From Ignavibacteriaceae bacterium (lineage in GTDB: Bacteria > Bacteroidota > Ignavibacteria > Ignavibacteriales > Ignavibacteriaceae): DNA of 6,438 nucleotides. Below are positions 5,586 to 6,438 of the stretch, one piece after another. Within the stretch, counting starts at the first letter, position 1, and each line of letters starts with the position of its first letter. The position numbers and the translations under genes were made by a program. The stretch is from assembly GCA_019912505.1 (NCBI GenBank), contig JAIOIM010000170.1:1-6438 (forward strand). Direction: 5' to 3'. The notes beneath the pieces were generated by a model, which ran no database searches, had not been told where the DNA came from, and saw only the letters and a program-made list of their open reading frames with translations.

Positions 5586-5813
5586 TTAACTAATTTTACT
5601 TTTAAGAAATTCTGATTTTATTTCGTCCCAACTTCGTCCTTGATTTGGATTGTCGGTATAAGAGTTTATTCTTCTATCCAATCCGCTTTTTTGAGATTGA
5701 GTAAGTTCAAAACCTTCATTCTCTTTTGCGATACTATCCCAGATATCTTCAACTAAAAGAATTTTTTCAGAAAGACTCAAATCGTTAATCTGCTTTAGTA
5801 GGGTGTTTTCCAT
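5586..5813 (-). CDS. Addiction module antitoxin (Unstab_antitox / TIGR02574 type)
   Basis: A 75-residue protein matching the family of putative addiction-module components that neutralise RelE/ParE-type toxins. Diagnostic stretches are LSLSEKILLVEDIWDSIA (residues 12-29), LTQSQKSGLDRRINSYTDNP (37-56) and GRSWDEIK (59-66). The length is complete for the family. Antitoxins of this group bind the toxin through their C-terminal part and are easily degraded. The ATG at 5813 has only a weak purine-rich AATAAAG upstream. The expected downstream partner is reduced to a short stump (5547-5585), so this antitoxin is orphaned in the window. It may persist by neutralising related toxins elsewhere or may simply be decaying; either is inference. 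Confidence 0.88.
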   Translation of the reverse strand: MENTLLKQINDLSLSEKILLVEDIWDSIAKENEGFELTQSQKSGLDRRINSYTDNPNQGRSWDEIKSEFLKSKIS

Positions 5814-6135
5814 CTTTATTCTAAATGATTGTTAAACTTTTGAGATAAATTAATTGAATAATATTCATTTTGTAATCGGCTATGTTATCAACTTCTATCG
5901 TTATTTTTATGATCCGTATTCTGCTTTTTATCGAGCCGTGCGTCTGCCGGTTTAGATTTCAATAGTGTGCTATTATTTAATCCTCACAGAGTAAATTGTA
6001 ACCTTAGCAGCGCAAATTTTTTGTTTTATGATAAAAAAGAGATAAAATCTAACCTTGACCCGCTGGTCAAAATTGTGTTGTTTGACGATAATATTTTACT
6101 TAGTTTTGTATGTATAGGTCAGTTAAGGAATGACG
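5814..6135. other. Intergenic stretch upstream of the CcsA-like gene
   Basis: About 320 nt between the divergent antitoxin gene and the CcsA-like gene. A plus frame open from 5913, with GTG at 5967 and its stop at 6159-6161, has no ribosome-binding site, no recognisable motif, and overlaps the start of the next gene. I do not call it a gene. A small hairpin, AATAG-TGTG-CTATT, is at 5961-5974. Promoter elements for the downstream gene are proposed at 6078-6108. Nothing else stands out. Confidence 0.5.
6078..6108 (+). promoter_or_regulatory. Candidate promoter of the CcsA-like gene
   Basis: TAGTTTTG (6101-6108) matches the Bacteroidota -7 consensus TAnnTTTG exactly. TTG at 6078-6080 is 20 nt upstream, the same spacing as the candidate pepT promoter. 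TTTG at 6081-6084 is an alternative with a shorter gap. Transcription would start near 6112, giving a short leader that carries the AAGGA at 6125-6129. Confidence 0.35.
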
Positions 6136-6438
6136 ATGAAAGCCGCAATAGATTTTATTAATTTTTTATTACCGGGTTTGTATTTAATTACATTCGGTAT
6201 ATACTTTTACGATTTTATGTACGGCGGAAAAAACTTCGCCAATTCTAAGAGAATATTTCTCTTTATTACGCTCCTTTTTAATGCAATATACCTCGTCCTG
6301 CGCACGGTTGCGTTTAACCATCCGCCGATAACAAATGTTTTTGAAATATTTACAGTACTCGCTTTCTCTGTCTCCTTCTCTTACTTCCTGTTAGAATTAT
6401 TAACCGATATCCGGGGCACAGGACCTTTTATAATAATT
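6136..6438 (+). CDS. ccsA: CcsA-like cytochrome c assembly membrane protein (partial, 3' end beyond window)
   Basis: 101 codons are open to the window edge. The residues form at least three membrane segments: about 9-29 (LLPGLYLITFGIYFYDF), 39-60 (IFLFITLLFNAIYLVL) and 68-90 (NVFEIFTVLAFSVSFSYFLL). They are followed by TDIRGTGPF. This segment layout, and especially the (N)xxE segment followed by an arginine-containing loop with RGxG, resembles the N-terminal part of CcsA/ResC-type proteins, which handle haem for c-type cytochrome maturation. The diagnostic tryptophan-rich WWD region would lie beyond the window, so the identity is not proven. ATG 6136 is chosen because AAGGA (6125-6129) lies 6 nt upstream. 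ATG 6130 would touch that site. In related bacteria hemA and other haem-synthesis genes often follow, which can be looked for downstream. Confidence 0.62.
   Translation, partial: MKAAIDFINFLLPGLYLITFGIYFYDFMYGGKNFANSKRIFLFITLLFNAIYLVLRTVAFNHPPITNVFEIFTVLAFSVSFSYFLLELLTDIRGTGPFIII

Noticed and set aside
5967..6161. Plus-strand 64-codon frame starting with GTG
   Set aside because: No ribosome-binding site, no recognisable motif, and it overlaps the well-supported start and ribosome-binding site of the CcsA-like gene in another frame.

Overview
The window looks like a chromosomal segment of an Ignavibacteria-type (Bacteroidota/Chlorobiota) bacterium. The main evidence is the long secreted protein, which ends in a type IX secretion (T9SS) sorting domain with the motif NYPNPFNPAT typical of that lineage. 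Other support is the moderately AT-rich DNA, TAnnTTT(G)-like promoter elements, and a four-helix-bundle (S23/IVP-type) gene of the kind common in Bacteroidota. The exact taxon cannot be fixed from this sequence.

Layout. Positions 1-63 hold what is probably the tail of a plus-strand gene, followed by about 200 nt of non-coding DNA with an inverted repeat and a short tandem repeat. A strong minus-strand terminator (262-287) closes the minus-strand T9SS-exported beta-propeller protein (317-2092). Its divergent intergenic region (2093-2250) has three dyads in a row and leads into plus-strand pepT (2251-3501, peptidase T). A small cassette follows (about 3505-3959). It is a frame-disrupted four-helix-bundle gene flanked by GGTTGGA-type 7-nt repeats in inverted orientation. 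The right-hand repeat array runs into the 5' coding end of the next gene, a U32-family (TrhP/YrrO-like) Fe-S protein (3897-5165).

The stretch 5166-5585 has no intact gene. It holds an orphan Shine-Dalgarno-like site, decayed reading frames and a tandem pair of identical TGCGA-N6-TCGCA dyads. It also holds a 12-codon stump of a RelE/ParE-type toxin directly downstream of an intact antitoxin gene (5586-5813, minus). After another gene-poor stretch, the window ends inside a plus-strand multi-spanning membrane protein that resembles the cytochrome c assembly protein CcsA (6136 to the window end).

The housekeeping genes (peptidase T, the U32 protein, CcsA) are interleaved with small accessory pieces: the four-helix-bundle cassette and a toxin-antitoxin module that has lost its toxin. 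I see no CRISPR array, tRNA, rRNA, transposase or complete new defence system. The most interesting material is the repeat-flanked four-helix cassette with its intrusion into the U32 N-terminus, and the toxin stump next to the paired operator-like dyads.
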